DNA of 49,109 bases from an uncultured Flavobacteriaceae bacterium (GTDB taxonomy: Bacteria > Bacteroidota > Bacteroidia > Flavobacteriales > Flavobacteriaceae): positions 1 through 49,109 of the forward strand of contig CALDUF010000051.1 in assembly GCA_937923515.1 (NCBI GenBank). Direction: 5' to 3'. The notes below the pieces were generated by a model, which was not told where the DNA came from, ran no database searches, and saw only the letters and a program-made list of their open reading frames with translations. Within the stretch, counting starts at the first letter, position 1, and every line of letters starts with the position of its first letter. Below, in pieces: positions 34,132-44,650 of this stretch. A program made the position numbers and the translations under genes.

Positions 34132-35514
34132 ATGAAACCATTAACAGTAACAAAAAACATGATAGTGCTATTCATGGCATCTATTTTTGTATTATCTTGT
34201 AGTGATGACGACGAAATTCAACCGTTTGTACCAACAAATAATATTGTTGAAATAGCTCAGTCAGTGCCACAATTATCAGATTTAGTAAGTGCTTTAACTA
34301 ATTATCCTGATTTAGTAAGCACATTGAGCGGTGATGGCAACTTTACTGTATTTGCACCTACAAACGAAGCGTTTGACAATTTGTTAGAAGCTATCGGTCA
34401 AGATGATATTGATGATGTACCAGAAGCTGTACTTAGAAATATTTTAGAATTTCATGTAAATTCCTCTTTCATCTCATCTGGTCAAATTAGTCCAGGAGCT
34501 ATTACAATGGTTAATGGAGAAGATGCGACAATTACTGCGGATGATACTGGTGTCTTTATAGAAGGTGCACAAATAGTAGTTGTTGATGCACAAGCTACTA
34601 ATGGTATCGTACACCTTATTAGTGATGTAATGGTGCCACCTTCAATAGCTCCCGTGGTTGGAACTGTTGTAGCGCCTGCTTTTTTTAATAATGAATTTAC
34701 AACTCTTATTGCTGCTGTTCAAAATGCAGATACAGATATATTATCGGTTTTATTAGGAAACGGACCAAGCGACGAAGGTTTAACATTATTTGCACCAACT
34801 AATGCTGCTTTTGAAGCTGCTGGAGTTACAGACGTTAATGGTGCTGATGCTGTTTTAACATACCATGTAATTGACGGCATTGTTAGAGCTGCAGATTTAC
34901 CAACTACATCAGGTGCTGCTGTTGCTGTTCCTACGCTTGGTGGTGATGTTTATTTATCAAACATGGGCGATGGTGTAAATTTAAATGGTTCTACAACTGT
35001 TACCGCAACAGATATAGAAGGATCAAACGGTGTGGTTCATGTTATTGATAGGGTTTTATTACCACCAACACAAACCATTAACGAAATAGTAGGTGAATTT
35101 GTAAATAGCGATCCAGCTGAATTTACATTACTTGCAGCTGCTTTACAAAGAGCTGGTTTGGGTGATACGTTTAGTGACGATGGTCCATTTACGGTTTTTG
35201 CACCAACAGATGCGGCATTTTTAGATGCAGGATTAACTGAAGAAGCAATTAATGAAACAGATCCAGAAACAGTTGCTGGAATATTAACACACCACGTGGT
35301 TGAAGCTAGCGCTTATGTGTTTTCAAGTGATTTAATGAGTGGTGATGTAACAATGATGAATACTCAAAATGTTGGGATTGATGTAGGTAACTTAACAGTA
35401 CAAGATGCTGCAAACAGCACACCTCCAGCAAATTTAATACCAACGTTGTTAAATGTGCATGCTACTAATGGTGTTGTACATGTTATAGATAAAGTGCTTT
35501 TACCAGCACAATAA
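34132..35514 (+). CDS. surface lipoprotein with three fasciclin domains
   Basis: 460 residues. Lipoprotein signal with lipobox VLSC (Cys23), followed by SDDDE, the acidic tract that in Bacteroidota marks lipoproteins for the outer surface. Three fasciclin (FAS1) domains, about 40-180, 185-315 and 318-460, each with the FTVFAPTNEAFD / LTLFAPTNAAFE / FTVFAPTDAAF signature and the closing GVVHVIDxVLLP. FAS1 domains mediate adhesion to cells or matrix, so it is probably an attachment protein. A strong promoter precedes and a terminator follows, so it is a single-gene unit. Confidence 0.93.
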   Translation: MKPLTVTKNMIVLFMASIFVLSCSDDDEIQPFVPTNNIVEIAQSVPQLSDLVSALTNYPDLVSTLSGDGNFTVFAPTNEAFDNLLEAIGQDDIDDVPEAVLRNILEFHVNSSFISSGQISPGAITMVNGEDATITADDTGVFIEGAQIVVVDAQATNGIVHLISDVMVPPSIAPVVGTVVAPAFFNNEFTTLIAAVQNADTDILSVLLGNGPSDEGLTLFAPTNAAFEAAGVTDVNGADAVLTYHVIDGIVRAADLPTTSGAAVAVPTLGGDVYLSNMGDGVNLNGSTTVTATDIEGSNGVVHVIDRVLLPPTQTINEIVGEFVNSDPAEFTLLAAALQRAGLGDTFSDDGPFTVFAPTDAAFLDAGLTEEAINETDPETVAGILTHHVVEASAYVFSSDLMSGDVTMMNTQNVGIDVGNLTVQDAANSTPPANLIPTLLNVHATNGVVHVIDKVLLPAQ

Positions 35515-35585
35515 TATAGTTTGGTTTGTTTAGAATAGACAAGTTTTAAAGTTTTTAGTTAGTAAAAAATTGTCTATGAAAAGAG

Positions 35586-35617
35586 TCCCTTTGAGAAATC
35601 AAGGGGATTTTTTTTTG
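35586..35617 (+). terminator. terminator of the fasciclin gene
   Basis: TCCCTTTGA-GAAA-TCAAGGGGA with a run of nine T. The stem includes the stop codon of the converging minus-strand gene (35599-35601). Confidence 0.85.
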
Positions 35618-36309
35618 GGTTTGTATTTACCCTTTACAGTAAAATCTTTAGTTTCCTTAAGTTTGGCGTTCTCATAATAAGACCAAACGCCATGCTTTTT
35701 ACCTTTTCTATAATGCCCCTCTGCTAACAAATTACCTTTTGGATCATAGAATTTAGCAACACCATCAAGTTCATTATTTTTATACGTCAAGGTTTTAAGC
35801 GTAACACCTTTTTCAGAATAATACACAGCATTACCATCTAGTAGGCCGTTGCTATAATTGGTTTCCTCTGCTATTTGCCCATTGTTGTAATACACATAAC
35901 GTAAACCACTTAATTTACCTTCGGTATTATAATGCTCTAATATTAAAAGTTTATCAGAATCTTTTTGGTAATATTTCCAGGTGCCTACATAAGTTTTATG
36001 TCGCATGTTACCTTCACTAATAACTTTTCCTTTTGAAGTAAAAAAGCGTACCTGAGCTAGAGTAGTACTATCGTTAAACAGTCTAGTTGCAGATAAAACA
36101 GACACACCCTTTATATTTTTATAAAACTTAAATAGCCCCACTTCTTTACCGTTAACAAACTTACCTTCGTACCGCAACACTTTGGTGCCATTAAAATATT
36201 TTTTCCAAACGCCATCGCGTTGCCCACTTTCGTTAAACTGATTAAGTGTTTGGGCATTTAAAATACTTAAACCACTTATCAAAAAACATATAACTATTAA
36301 TTGTTTCAT
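35599..36309 (-). CDS. YwqK/MORN-repeat protein, exported
   Basis: 236 residues with a signal peptide (cleavage about residue 19, NAQ) and about seven MORN-type repeats of the pattern G-x-W-x-YY...G (e.g. GLRYVYYNNGQIAEE, GNAVYYSEKG, GVAKFYDPKGN, GVWSYYENAK). Databases often call the family a YwqK-like antitoxin, but as an exported repeat protein without a toxin partner here that label means little. It is 100 bases downstream of yidC with a terminator in between, so it may have its own promoter. Confidence 0.82.
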   Translation of the reverse strand: MKQLIVICFLISGLSILNAQTLNQFNESGQRDGVWKKYFNGTKVLRYEGKFVNGKEVGLFKFYKNIKGVSVLSATRLFNDSTTLAQVRFFTSKGKVISEGNMRHKTYVGTWKYYQKDSDKLLILEHYNTEGKLSGLRYVYYNNGQIAEETNYSNGLLDGNAVYYSEKGVTLKTLTYKNNELDGVAKFYDPKGNLLAEGHYRKGKKHGVWSYYENAKLKETKDFTVKGKYKPKKKSP

Positions 36310-36365
36310 TTTTACATCAGGTTTATAATGCTAATTTTTTAACGTAGAATACTCTGTTTTGTTAT

Positions 36366-36395
36366 AAAAAAAAGCTGCCATTAGGCAGCTTTTTT
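36366..36395 (-). terminator. terminator of yidC
   Basis: AAAAGCTGCC-ATTA-GGCAGCTTTT with A and T tracts either side; it lies 15 bases past the yidC stop on the minus strand. Works in either direction. Confidence 0.85.
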
Positions 36396-36409
36396 AAAAT
36401 TGAAATCTT

Positions 36410-38308
36410 TTATTTTTTTCGTTTTTGTTGCATTTGCTTTTGCTGTTCTGCCTGCTCCATCATTTGTTTCATTTTAGCTTGAAACTTACTTTGCTTTTTA
36501 GGCTTCTTTTTATTCTCCTGCAATTGCGCATGAATTTTATCTTCATCTAAAATATAATTCTTTATTACTAGAATAATTCCAATACTAATTACATTAGATA
36601 TAAAGTAATACAAACTCAATCCAGAGGCATAATTATTAAAGAAAAACAACATCATTAACGGTGAAAAATACATCATATATTTCATCATTTTCCCCATATC
36701 TGGCATACCCTCTTGTTGTGGTTGCGATTGGATATTTTGCCCTGTTGTTAATCGCATGTAAAAGAAAATAGCAACTGCTGCAAGTATAGGAAATAAACTT
36801 ACGTGGCTGCCGTAAAACGGAATGTTAAATGGTAAGTTGGCAACGGTATCATACGATGATAAATCTTCTGCCCATAAGAAGCTTTTTTGACGTAAATCGA
36901 AAGCAGATGGGAAAAATTGAAACAATGCATAAAACACTGGCAATTGTATTAAAGCTGGCAAACATCCAGCTAGAGGGCTTGCGCCTGCCTTAGTTTGTAG
37001 CGCCATGGTTTCTTGCTGCGCTTTCATTTTATTATCCTTGTACTTTTCTCTAATGGCATCGAGCTCTGGCTTTAAAATTTTCATTTTTGCCTGAGACAGA
37101 AACTGCTTGTATTGCACAAAAGACAATAGAATTTTCACCAAAATCGTCATGACTACAATAGCAATTCCGTAAGGTAAAAACCCTCCTAAAAAGCCAAATA
37201 ACGGCATGAATATATAGCGGTTTATCAAACCAAAAATACCCCAACCAAATGGTACAATTTCATCTAGATTTCTGTCGTAACTGTTTAAAACTTCAAAATC
37301 ATTAGGACCTATGTACCAATCCATAGATTCGTTTATTTCACCACCTTTTAATGCTAACGGAATTTTAGAAGTAAACATTTTAGTGTAAACCGTATCGATC
37401 TCCTCGTCTTCTACTAAATTTTCAGTAGTTATTTTTGCAGATTTAAACGGTGCATCTGTTAGTAACACCGAAGAGAAAAAGTGTTGCTTATACCCTATCC
37501 AAGCCACATCATTTAAATCATCATCACCATCGCGTGCGCCAGTATAATCGGCGTTTCCACCATCGTGTTCGTAATGAATATCGGTATATCTGTTTTCGTA
37601 TGAAATACTTTTGGCATGGCGATAGCCTTTTAATTTCCAATCTAAATTAATAGCTTGAGAACTATTTATCACATCACCAAAACCTTGAGATTTCACACTA
37701 AAATCAATCATGTAATCTGCTGGTTTTAGCTCGTATCTATACTCTAAAAACTTGCTTTCAGAAACTTTAAATTTCATGGAAACAATGGTATTCTCTCCAT
37801 TTTTTGACACTGTTGGTTGAAAATAGCGTTCTTTTGTATTAATAACTCTACTATCAGTTGTACCAAAACCTAAATTAAAAAGCGCGTTGTTATCTTTTAC
37901 GATGTAAATAGGCACAGAGTCATAATCTACAAATTGTTTTAATTTTACTTCAGATAAATAACCACCTCTATGATTAAACTTAAGCTTAAAAACATCGGTC
38001 TCAACTTCTGTTTCGTTTTTTCCTGTGGCTAAGGTTTCAGAGTAGGCTAAAATGCCTAATTTATTTTTTAGTTGTACTAAACCTAAAGAATCTAAATCTT
38101 TAGCAGGCGTATAATCGTTTGGCGTAGTTACTAGAGTTTGATTATCAACTTTAGCTTTTTCTTGTGCCGCTACCTGTTCTTGTTTTGCTTTTTCTTGAGC
38201 TTCTAATTCTTCTGGTGTTGGCTTATTTTGCCAAAACATGTAAATCATGATAGCAAAAATGAGAACAAAGCCTATAATTGAGTTAATATCTAACTTCTTT
38301 TCTTCCAT
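36410..38308 (-). CDS. yidC: membrane protein insertase YidC
   Basis: 632-residue inner-membrane insertase/chaperone. N-terminal membrane helix (about 10-25), a polar linker, the periplasmic beta-sandwich domain (about 90-345) and the conserved five-helix core (about 365-585) with the cytosolic helical hairpin rich in Lys and Gln (QAKMKILKPELDAIREKYKD) and MALQTKAGASPLAGCLPALIQLPV. Positively charged C-terminal tail binds ribosomes. pyrG lies 87 bases upstream on the same strand. Confidence 0.96.
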   Translation of the reverse strand: MEEKKLDINSIIGFVLIFAIMIYMFWQNKPTPEELEAQEKAKQEQVAAQEKAKVDNQTLVTTPNDYTPAKDLDSLGLVQLKNKLGILAYSETLATGKNETEVETDVFKLKFNHRGGYLSEVKLKQFVDYDSVPIYIVKDNNALFNLGFGTTDSRVINTKERYFQPTVSKNGENTIVSMKFKVSESKFLEYRYELKPADYMIDFSVKSQGFGDVINSSQAINLDWKLKGYRHAKSISYENRYTDIHYEHDGGNADYTGARDGDDDLNDVAWIGYKQHFFSSVLLTDAPFKSAKITTENLVEDEEIDTVYTKMFTSKIPLALKGGEINESMDWYIGPNDFEVLNSYDRNLDEIVPFGWGIFGLINRYIFMPLFGFLGGFLPYGIAIVVMTILVKILLSFVQYKQFLSQAKMKILKPELDAIREKYKDNKMKAQQETMALQTKAGASPLAGCLPALIQLPVFYALFQFFPSAFDLRQKSFLWAEDLSSYDTVANLPFNIPFYGSHVSLFPILAAVAIFFYMRLTTGQNIQSQPQQEGMPDMGKMMKYMMYFSPLMMLFFFNNYASGLSLYYFISNVISIGIILVIKNYILDEDKIHAQLQENKKKPKKQSKFQAKMKQMMEQAEQQKQMQQKRKK

Positions 38309-38395
38309 AATTTTATATTAAACATCTTGTTGGTAAAGAATGATTTTTGATTGTCAAAAAGCTGTCCAATGTACAACAAAATGTCACAATGGCAC

Positions 38396-40045
<1,650 letters not shown>

Positions 40046-40265
40046 TTAAAATAGTTATTGGTGAATAGTTTTTTAACTATTTAAAATGATGTTATTAACA
40101 GTGGTTTTATTTACAAATTGTAGGTTTTGGAGTGGTTTTGTAAAAATTTTAGATAATGATTCACTTAGTGAAGGATTTTAAACATAATAAAACGACTAAC
40201 ATATTTAAGACTGTATTAATGTAGAACAGACTTTGGTATTCAACTAAAATATATTTACTTTATGA

Positions 40266-40388
40266 TACGATTTAAAACACATACAAACATCAATAATCAA
40301 AATCGAAAATTCAAAAGGACTTCGCCTAAGTAAGACTATTTTGGACAAACAGCTTCAAGACATCTCATACAACGAATATCAATTTTAA
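40266..40388 (+). pseudogene. possible relic of a MazE/AbrB-type antitoxin
   Basis: A 40-codon frame without a start codon, ending in TAA. It contains SIIKIENSKGLRLSKTILDK, which resembles the N-terminal DNA-binding strand-loop of MazE/SpoVT-AbrB proteins (typically IIKIGNSKGIRLPK). After it the similarity stops. No toxin gene is seen alongside. The resemblance is short, so it could be chance; it is scored low. Confidence 0.3.
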
Positions 40389-40399
40389 TCAAAAAAACC

Positions 40400-40891
40400 A
40401 TGAAACAAAAAACCATAATAGATTTTAAAACCTCAGCCAATACAAACCATTGGATTATAATTGACGATGTTGTTATGGGCGGTAAATCTTCAGGACATTT
40501 TAAAATTAATGATGATGGTTATGGTAAATTTTATGGCGAAATATCTTTAGATAATAATGGTGGGTTTTCATCAGTGCGGTATCGTGCAGAAAACATAGAT
40601 GTTGAAGATTTTACCAAAGTAACATTACACCTTAAAGGTGATGGTAAACGGTATCAATTTAGAATTAAAGCTGATGGTAACGACAAACATTCCTACGTCA
40701 CCCATTTTAGTACTACTGGTGATTGGGAAACCATTACAATTAACTTAAAAGCGTTGCAACCTAAATTTAGAGGTAAACATTTAAAACGCTCTAATTTTTC
40801 TGAAACCACTATTGCAGAACTTGGGTTTTTATTTGGCAATAAAACAGCAGAACCTTTTACGCTTTTAATTGATAGTATTGCGCTAGAATAA
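40400..40891 (+). CDS. CIA30 (NDUFAF1-like) family protein
   Basis: 163-residue single-domain protein of the CIA30 beta-sandwich fold, related to a carbohydrate-binding-like jelly roll. Family marks: the IIDDVVMGGKSSGHFK segment (about 20-35), GGFSSVRYRAE (about 54-64) and the closing AELGFLFGNKTAEPFTLLIDSI. In animals CIA30 assists assembly of respiratory complex I; bacterial members have no proven role. It is convergent with the outer-membrane barrel gene (18-base gap). Confidence 0.88.
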   Translation: MKQKTIIDFKTSANTNHWIIIDDVVMGGKSSGHFKINDDGYGKFYGEISLDNNGGFSSVRYRAENIDVEDFTKVTLHLKGDGKRYQFRIKADGNDKHSYVTHFSTTGDWETITINLKALQPKFRGKHLKRSNFSETTIAELGFLFGNKTAEPFTLLIDSIALE

Positions 40892-40909
40892 CAGCGTTAA
40901 AAAACTACT

Positions 40910-43285
40910 TTATCGGCGTTTACCTCCAGAATACTCCATAGCTTCGCCTTTACCAAAACCGTAACTAAAGCCAATAGCTACAAACCTACCGCGCTGACTA
41001 AAACTTGAGGCTCTTGAGTTTTGGTTTGCAATAAACGTTTCGAAAAACCGAGACGCAAATACATCTCTTATACTTAAATTAATAACGCCTTTATCTTTAA
41101 GTATTTTTTTGCGCACACCAATATCTAAAAACGTATTAGCACTTCTTACACCTTGTACGGTTTTAACTCTTGACCTATGGTTTCCAACAGCTTCTAAATC
41201 TATATCGGCAGGCAGATCAAATTTCGCCATAAGTTTTGAGCCCCATTGGTTGCCTCTAAAATCGAAAACCGAGGACATAAAAGTTCCTTTTCTATCAAAT
41301 TGATTGTAGTTAAAATCTACATTAAGGGTTAACCAAGTTGCAGGCTTGTATTTAGTATTAAACTCTATACCCAATACACTATTTGTACCAACATTTTCGG
41401 GCATGCTAGTATTTACATTATCATTAAAGGTAGAAATACGCTCAATAACATCGGTTGTGTATCGGTAATATGCACCAAAATTTAAACTTGTTTTTCCAAC
41501 GTCAAAAATGCTGGTGATTTCGTAAGAGTCTGTAAACTCTGGTAAAAGATTTGGATTACCTTGGCGGATATTAAAATTATTTCGAATATTAAAAAACGGA
41601 TTTAATTCTCTCATCCCAGGCCTATTTATTCTTGCTGAATACCCTGCTTGCAGCGACACAGCGTCAGACAATTTATAAGAGGTATGAATGCTAGGAAACA
41701 CATTTGTGTACTGTTGTGAGTTTGCTACGTTTGTATTTACTAAAGTGGTTTTTAAATTGGTTTGCTCTAAGCGCAATCCTGCTTTTAAACCCCACTGCTT
41801 AAACTCGTAACCACCAATTGCATAAACACCTAATACTTTTTGATCGAACTTAAAATTATTGGTAAGCCCTAAATCTGTTTCAAACTCGCCATTTACCAAA
41901 TTTTGCACTTCAAAATCATTACCAATATCGTCTATTTGGTATTGTGTACCCGTTTCGAGTATCCAAACATCAGAAAATGGTTTCGTATAATCTATCTTAA
42001 AGGTGTAGTTGTTAGACCCATAATCTGTTCTTGTGTTTTGCGTATTATCTCTGTTTGATCCAGAAACAGTGGCATCTTGAAATAATGAGGTTAAATCTTT
42101 AGAAAACGAACGCCCTGTAGCACTTAATACCAAATCGTGATCCTCATGATCTTTAAAATCACGTTTATAAACTAATTCGTATTGCCACTTGGGGTTTGTA
42201 GCTTCGGTAGTTTCGGTACGATTCCATTCTGAAGTCACTGCATTATTAGCATCAATTGCGGTAAACATTATGGTTGACGGTTGGTCTTCAATTTCATAAG
42301 CAAAATTACCCGAAAGCGTTAATACATTATTGGCATTCATATAGTAATCAGTACCTAAAGTAATGTTATAAAACTTTTCTACCCTTAAATCTGTTCCTTC
42401 ACTAACTATGGAATTGCCAGTATCTAAATTTTCATTGGTATTTTCTGAATCTCTTGGGTATACGCGCCTGCCCAAACCCATTTGTGTGAATAGATTAAAT
42501 TTTTCTGACCGTCTATTTAAACTAACACCTACACTATTATTATCTGGAATTCCAGTATTTAAACTCAATGCTCCATTTATACCTTTGCGTTCATCTTTTT
42601 TTATCACAATATTGATAATTCCTGATGTGCCTTCGGCATCGTATTTGGCCGATGGATTTGTAATAACTTCAATACTATCAATCATATCTGCAGTAATACT
42701 CCCTAAAGCACCACCATCATCAGTTAAAATTGATGGCTTTCCATTAATTAACACTTGTACTCCAGAGCTACCTCGCAAGCTTATGGCGCCTTCAATATCC
42801 ACATTTACAGATGGCACATTATTAAGCACCTCTAAAGCACTAGCACCTGTACTACTTAAATCTTTCCCGATATTAAAAATACGCTTGTCTAATTTAAATT
42901 GAGACGAAGACACCTCGGCTTCTACCACAATTTCTCCAAGCTGTTCTGCATCTTGCTTTAGACTTATCGTGCCCAAATTCACCTTACCGCGTACAATAGT
43001 AAAATCAGTTATGGTTTTAGGCACAAAGCCCATAAAACTTATTTGTAGATAACATTGTTTAGTTGCAGTTTCTATTTTAAATGTACCATCATCAGCGGTA
43101 ATTACACCTGTAATGGTTTGTTTTGTTGCACTATCAAACAACGCAACAGTAGCGTAAGCAAGCGGTAAATTACTGGATGCTTCAATAACTTTACCCTTAA
43201 TCTCTATATTTTGAGCATATAAATACTGTGAAAAACAACAAAGTGATGCTATTAAGGATAGTTTGAAAAGGTATTTAAGATTCAT
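40910..43285 (-). CDS. TonB-dependent/outer-membrane beta-barrel family protein
   Basis: 791 residues. Signal peptide (about 1-25, ending YAQ), a carboxypeptidase-regulatory-like beta domain (about 28-112), a plug domain with ALEVLNNVPSVNVDIEGAISLRG and the VITNPSAKYDAEGTSGIINIVI stretch, then a long 22-strand barrel. No clear TonB box is seen. The family takes up or binds large substrates across the outer membrane; the substrate is unknown. It is transcribed divergently from an ECF sigma/anti-sigma pair across a 520-base repeat region, which hints at joint control. Confidence 0.92.
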   Translation of the reverse strand: MNLKYLFKLSLIASLCCFSQYLYAQNIEIKGKVIEASSNLPLAYATVALFDSATKQTITGVITADDGTFKIETATKQCYLQISFMGFVPKTITDFTIVRGKVNLGTISLKQDAEQLGEIVVEAEVSSSQFKLDKRIFNIGKDLSSTGASALEVLNNVPSVNVDIEGAISLRGSSGVQVLINGKPSILTDDGGALGSITADMIDSIEVITNPSAKYDAEGTSGIINIVIKKDERKGINGALSLNTGIPDNNSVGVSLNRRSEKFNLFTQMGLGRRVYPRDSENTNENLDTGNSIVSEGTDLRVEKFYNITLGTDYYMNANNVLTLSGNFAYEIEDQPSTIMFTAIDANNAVTSEWNRTETTEATNPKWQYELVYKRDFKDHEDHDLVLSATGRSFSKDLTSLFQDATVSGSNRDNTQNTRTDYGSNNYTFKIDYTKPFSDVWILETGTQYQIDDIGNDFEVQNLVNGEFETDLGLTNNFKFDQKVLGVYAIGGYEFKQWGLKAGLRLEQTNLKTTLVNTNVANSQQYTNVFPSIHTSYKLSDAVSLQAGYSARINRPGMRELNPFFNIRNNFNIRQGNPNLLPEFTDSYEITSIFDVGKTSLNFGAYYRYTTDVIERISTFNDNVNTSMPENVGTNSVLGIEFNTKYKPATWLTLNVDFNYNQFDRKGTFMSSVFDFRGNQWGSKLMAKFDLPADIDLEAVGNHRSRVKTVQGVRSANTFLDIGVRKKILKDKGVINLSIRDVFASRFFETFIANQNSRASSFSQRGRFVAIGFSYGFGKGEAMEYSGGKRR

Positions 43286-43807
43286 TTTACTTAAATGTGT
43301 TTAACTAATTTACAGAAAATGCAATACTAAAGTTTAATCTACATTGCGAAGTTATAAAGCATTAAATAAAGATGTACTATTGTAGTTCTTAAAGGTTTAT
43401 TAAAATATCTTAAAAAGAAAGCCTAAGCTAAGGATTGTACTTCCAGAGCATTTCGATACGCTAAATAAACTCCTCAACAACAAAGCGACAATATTTATAT
43501 GAACTACTAAAAAAGACAAACCTTAATTGAATACAAAAATTTTACTTTAGTGAGAGGTAACCAAACACGCCCGAGACGGCTTTACAGAAAGATATAGCGC
43601 AACATTTATGATCATGAATTTAATACTTTAATATAGAAATGCACGAATAAAAGTACAAGCTCGATTAGGGTGTATTTCTATAAACTTAATAACCTACGCT
43701 GCAACCAAGCGGTGTAACGCCATAAAAAAAATGTAAAGTGCTATGTAACATTTACATAAATTCAATTGTTTTGCTTATTTTTGATTTTTAAAAAAACAGC
43801 TATACTA
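43286..43807 (+). repeat. divergent spacer with long intergenic repeat, copy 4
   Basis: Spacer of 522 bases between the outer-membrane barrel gene and the ECF sigma gene, without coding content. From about 43449 to 43722 it lines up in order with copy 2 (9362-9637), ending in GCGGTGTAACGCCATAA. A -7-like box (43776-43783) for the sigma gene lies beyond the repeat. Confidence 0.6.
43776..43783 (+). promoter_or_regulatory. putative -7 box that decides the ECF sigma start
   Basis: TATTTTTG (TAnnTTTG) ends 24 bases before the ATG at 43808 and lies within the longer open frame that begins at 43766, so it favours the start at 43808. Confidence 0.5.
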
Positions 43808-44359
43808 ATGCCCACACACACAATTGACCCGAATAAATGGATAGACCTTTATTCTGACTACCTTTTTAATTATACAATTACACGTGTTAGCGATCGTGAA
43901 ATTGCCCAAGATTTGGTACAGGAAACCTTTTTTGCTGGATTAAAGTCTATGAAAAATTTTAAAGGTGAAGCAAGTGAGCGTACTTGGTTGATTTCCATAC
44001 TTAAACGTAAAATTATTGATCATTACCGTAAAATAAATTCTAATAAAGGTAAAGCCGAAGTTAGAATTAATTATAATGATTCTGAAAGTGAAGGCGATTG
44101 GTTGGAAGAACGCGTTGCCGACCCTTATGACAAAACTGCTGAAGATAATATACAAAACAATGAGCTTGGTAGTGCTATACAAAATTGCCTAGACAAATTA
44201 CCTATTAAGCAAGCAGAGATTTTTAGAATGAAAACGGTTTTAAATTATGAAACTGAAGTAATTTGTAATGAACTAAACATTACAGCGTCTAACCTATGGG
44301 TAATTATCCATAGAGCAAGAACAGCTATGGCAGATTGCTTAAAAGAAAATTGGTTTTAA
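43808..44359 (+). CDS. ECF RNA polymerase sigma factor
   Basis: 183-residue group 4 sigma factor. Region 2 about residues 11-78 (YLFNYTITRVSDREIAQDLVQETF; SERTWLISILKRKIIDHYR) and region 4 about 125-180 (LPIKQAEIFRMK...ITASNLWVIIHRARTAM). A TTG at 43766 opens a longer frame, but its extra 14 residues are hydrophobic and contain the promoter box, so the ATG at 43808 is chosen. Its stop lies three bases before the anti-sigma-like gene. Divergent from a large outer-membrane barrel gene. Confidence 0.92.
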   Translation: MPTHTIDPNKWIDLYSDYLFNYTITRVSDREIAQDLVQETFFAGLKSMKNFKGEASERTWLISILKRKIIDHYRKINSNKGKAEVRINYNDSESEGDWLEERVADPYDKTAEDNIQNNELGSAIQNCLDKLPIKQAEIFRMKTVLNYETEVICNELNITASNLWVIIHRARTAMADCLKENWF

Positions 44360-44362
44360 GTT

Positions 44363-44650
44363 ATGAGTAAGAAAAATAAAATATTTATACCCTGCGATGA
44401 GGCAAATCATGTATGTGATAAAAATCAATACAAAGAAGCGTCTTTATGGGAAATGATAAAATTAAATATACACCTTATATATTGTAAAGCATGTAGAAAT
44501 TATACAGCTAGCAATACTAAGCTTAGTAAAATGATGAAAGCTTCTACTAACGATAATAGTAAAGTTATTAGTTTAGAACCTGATATTAAAAGCAACTTTA
44601 AAAATAAATTTGAAGAGGCTTTAAAACAGGAACAAAGCAAAAGTAGTTAA
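44363..44650 (+). CDS. small zinc-finger (ZAS-type) anti-sigma-like protein
   Basis: 95 residues, no membrane segment. Residues about 48-55 read HLIYCKAC, the His-x3-Cys-x2-Cys motif of zinc-binding anti-sigma (ZAS) domains, and the N-terminus has a further CDEANHVCD pair of cysteines. Lysine-rich C-terminal tail. Starting three bases after the ECF sigma gene, it is very probably that sigma's soluble anti-sigma, possibly a redox or zinc sensor. Confidence 0.72.
   Translation: MSKKNKIFIPCDEANHVCDKNQYKEASLWEMIKLNIHLIYCKACRNYTASNTKLSKMMKASTNDNSKVISLEPDIKSNFKNKFEEALKQEQSKSS

Noticed and set aside
35599-36309. Toxin-antitoxin system (YwqK-type label)
   Set aside because: The protein is an exported MORN-repeat protein and no toxin gene is adjacent; the antitoxin name comes from remote similarity only.
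40263-40334. 23-codon plus-strand frame upstream of the CIA30 gene
   Set aside because: No family resemblance and basic composition; the overlapping antitoxin-like frame is the better reading of the stretch.
43766-43807. Longer ECF sigma protein from TTG 43766
   Set aside because: The added 14 residues are unlike any sigma N-terminus, and a promoter-like box lies within them.
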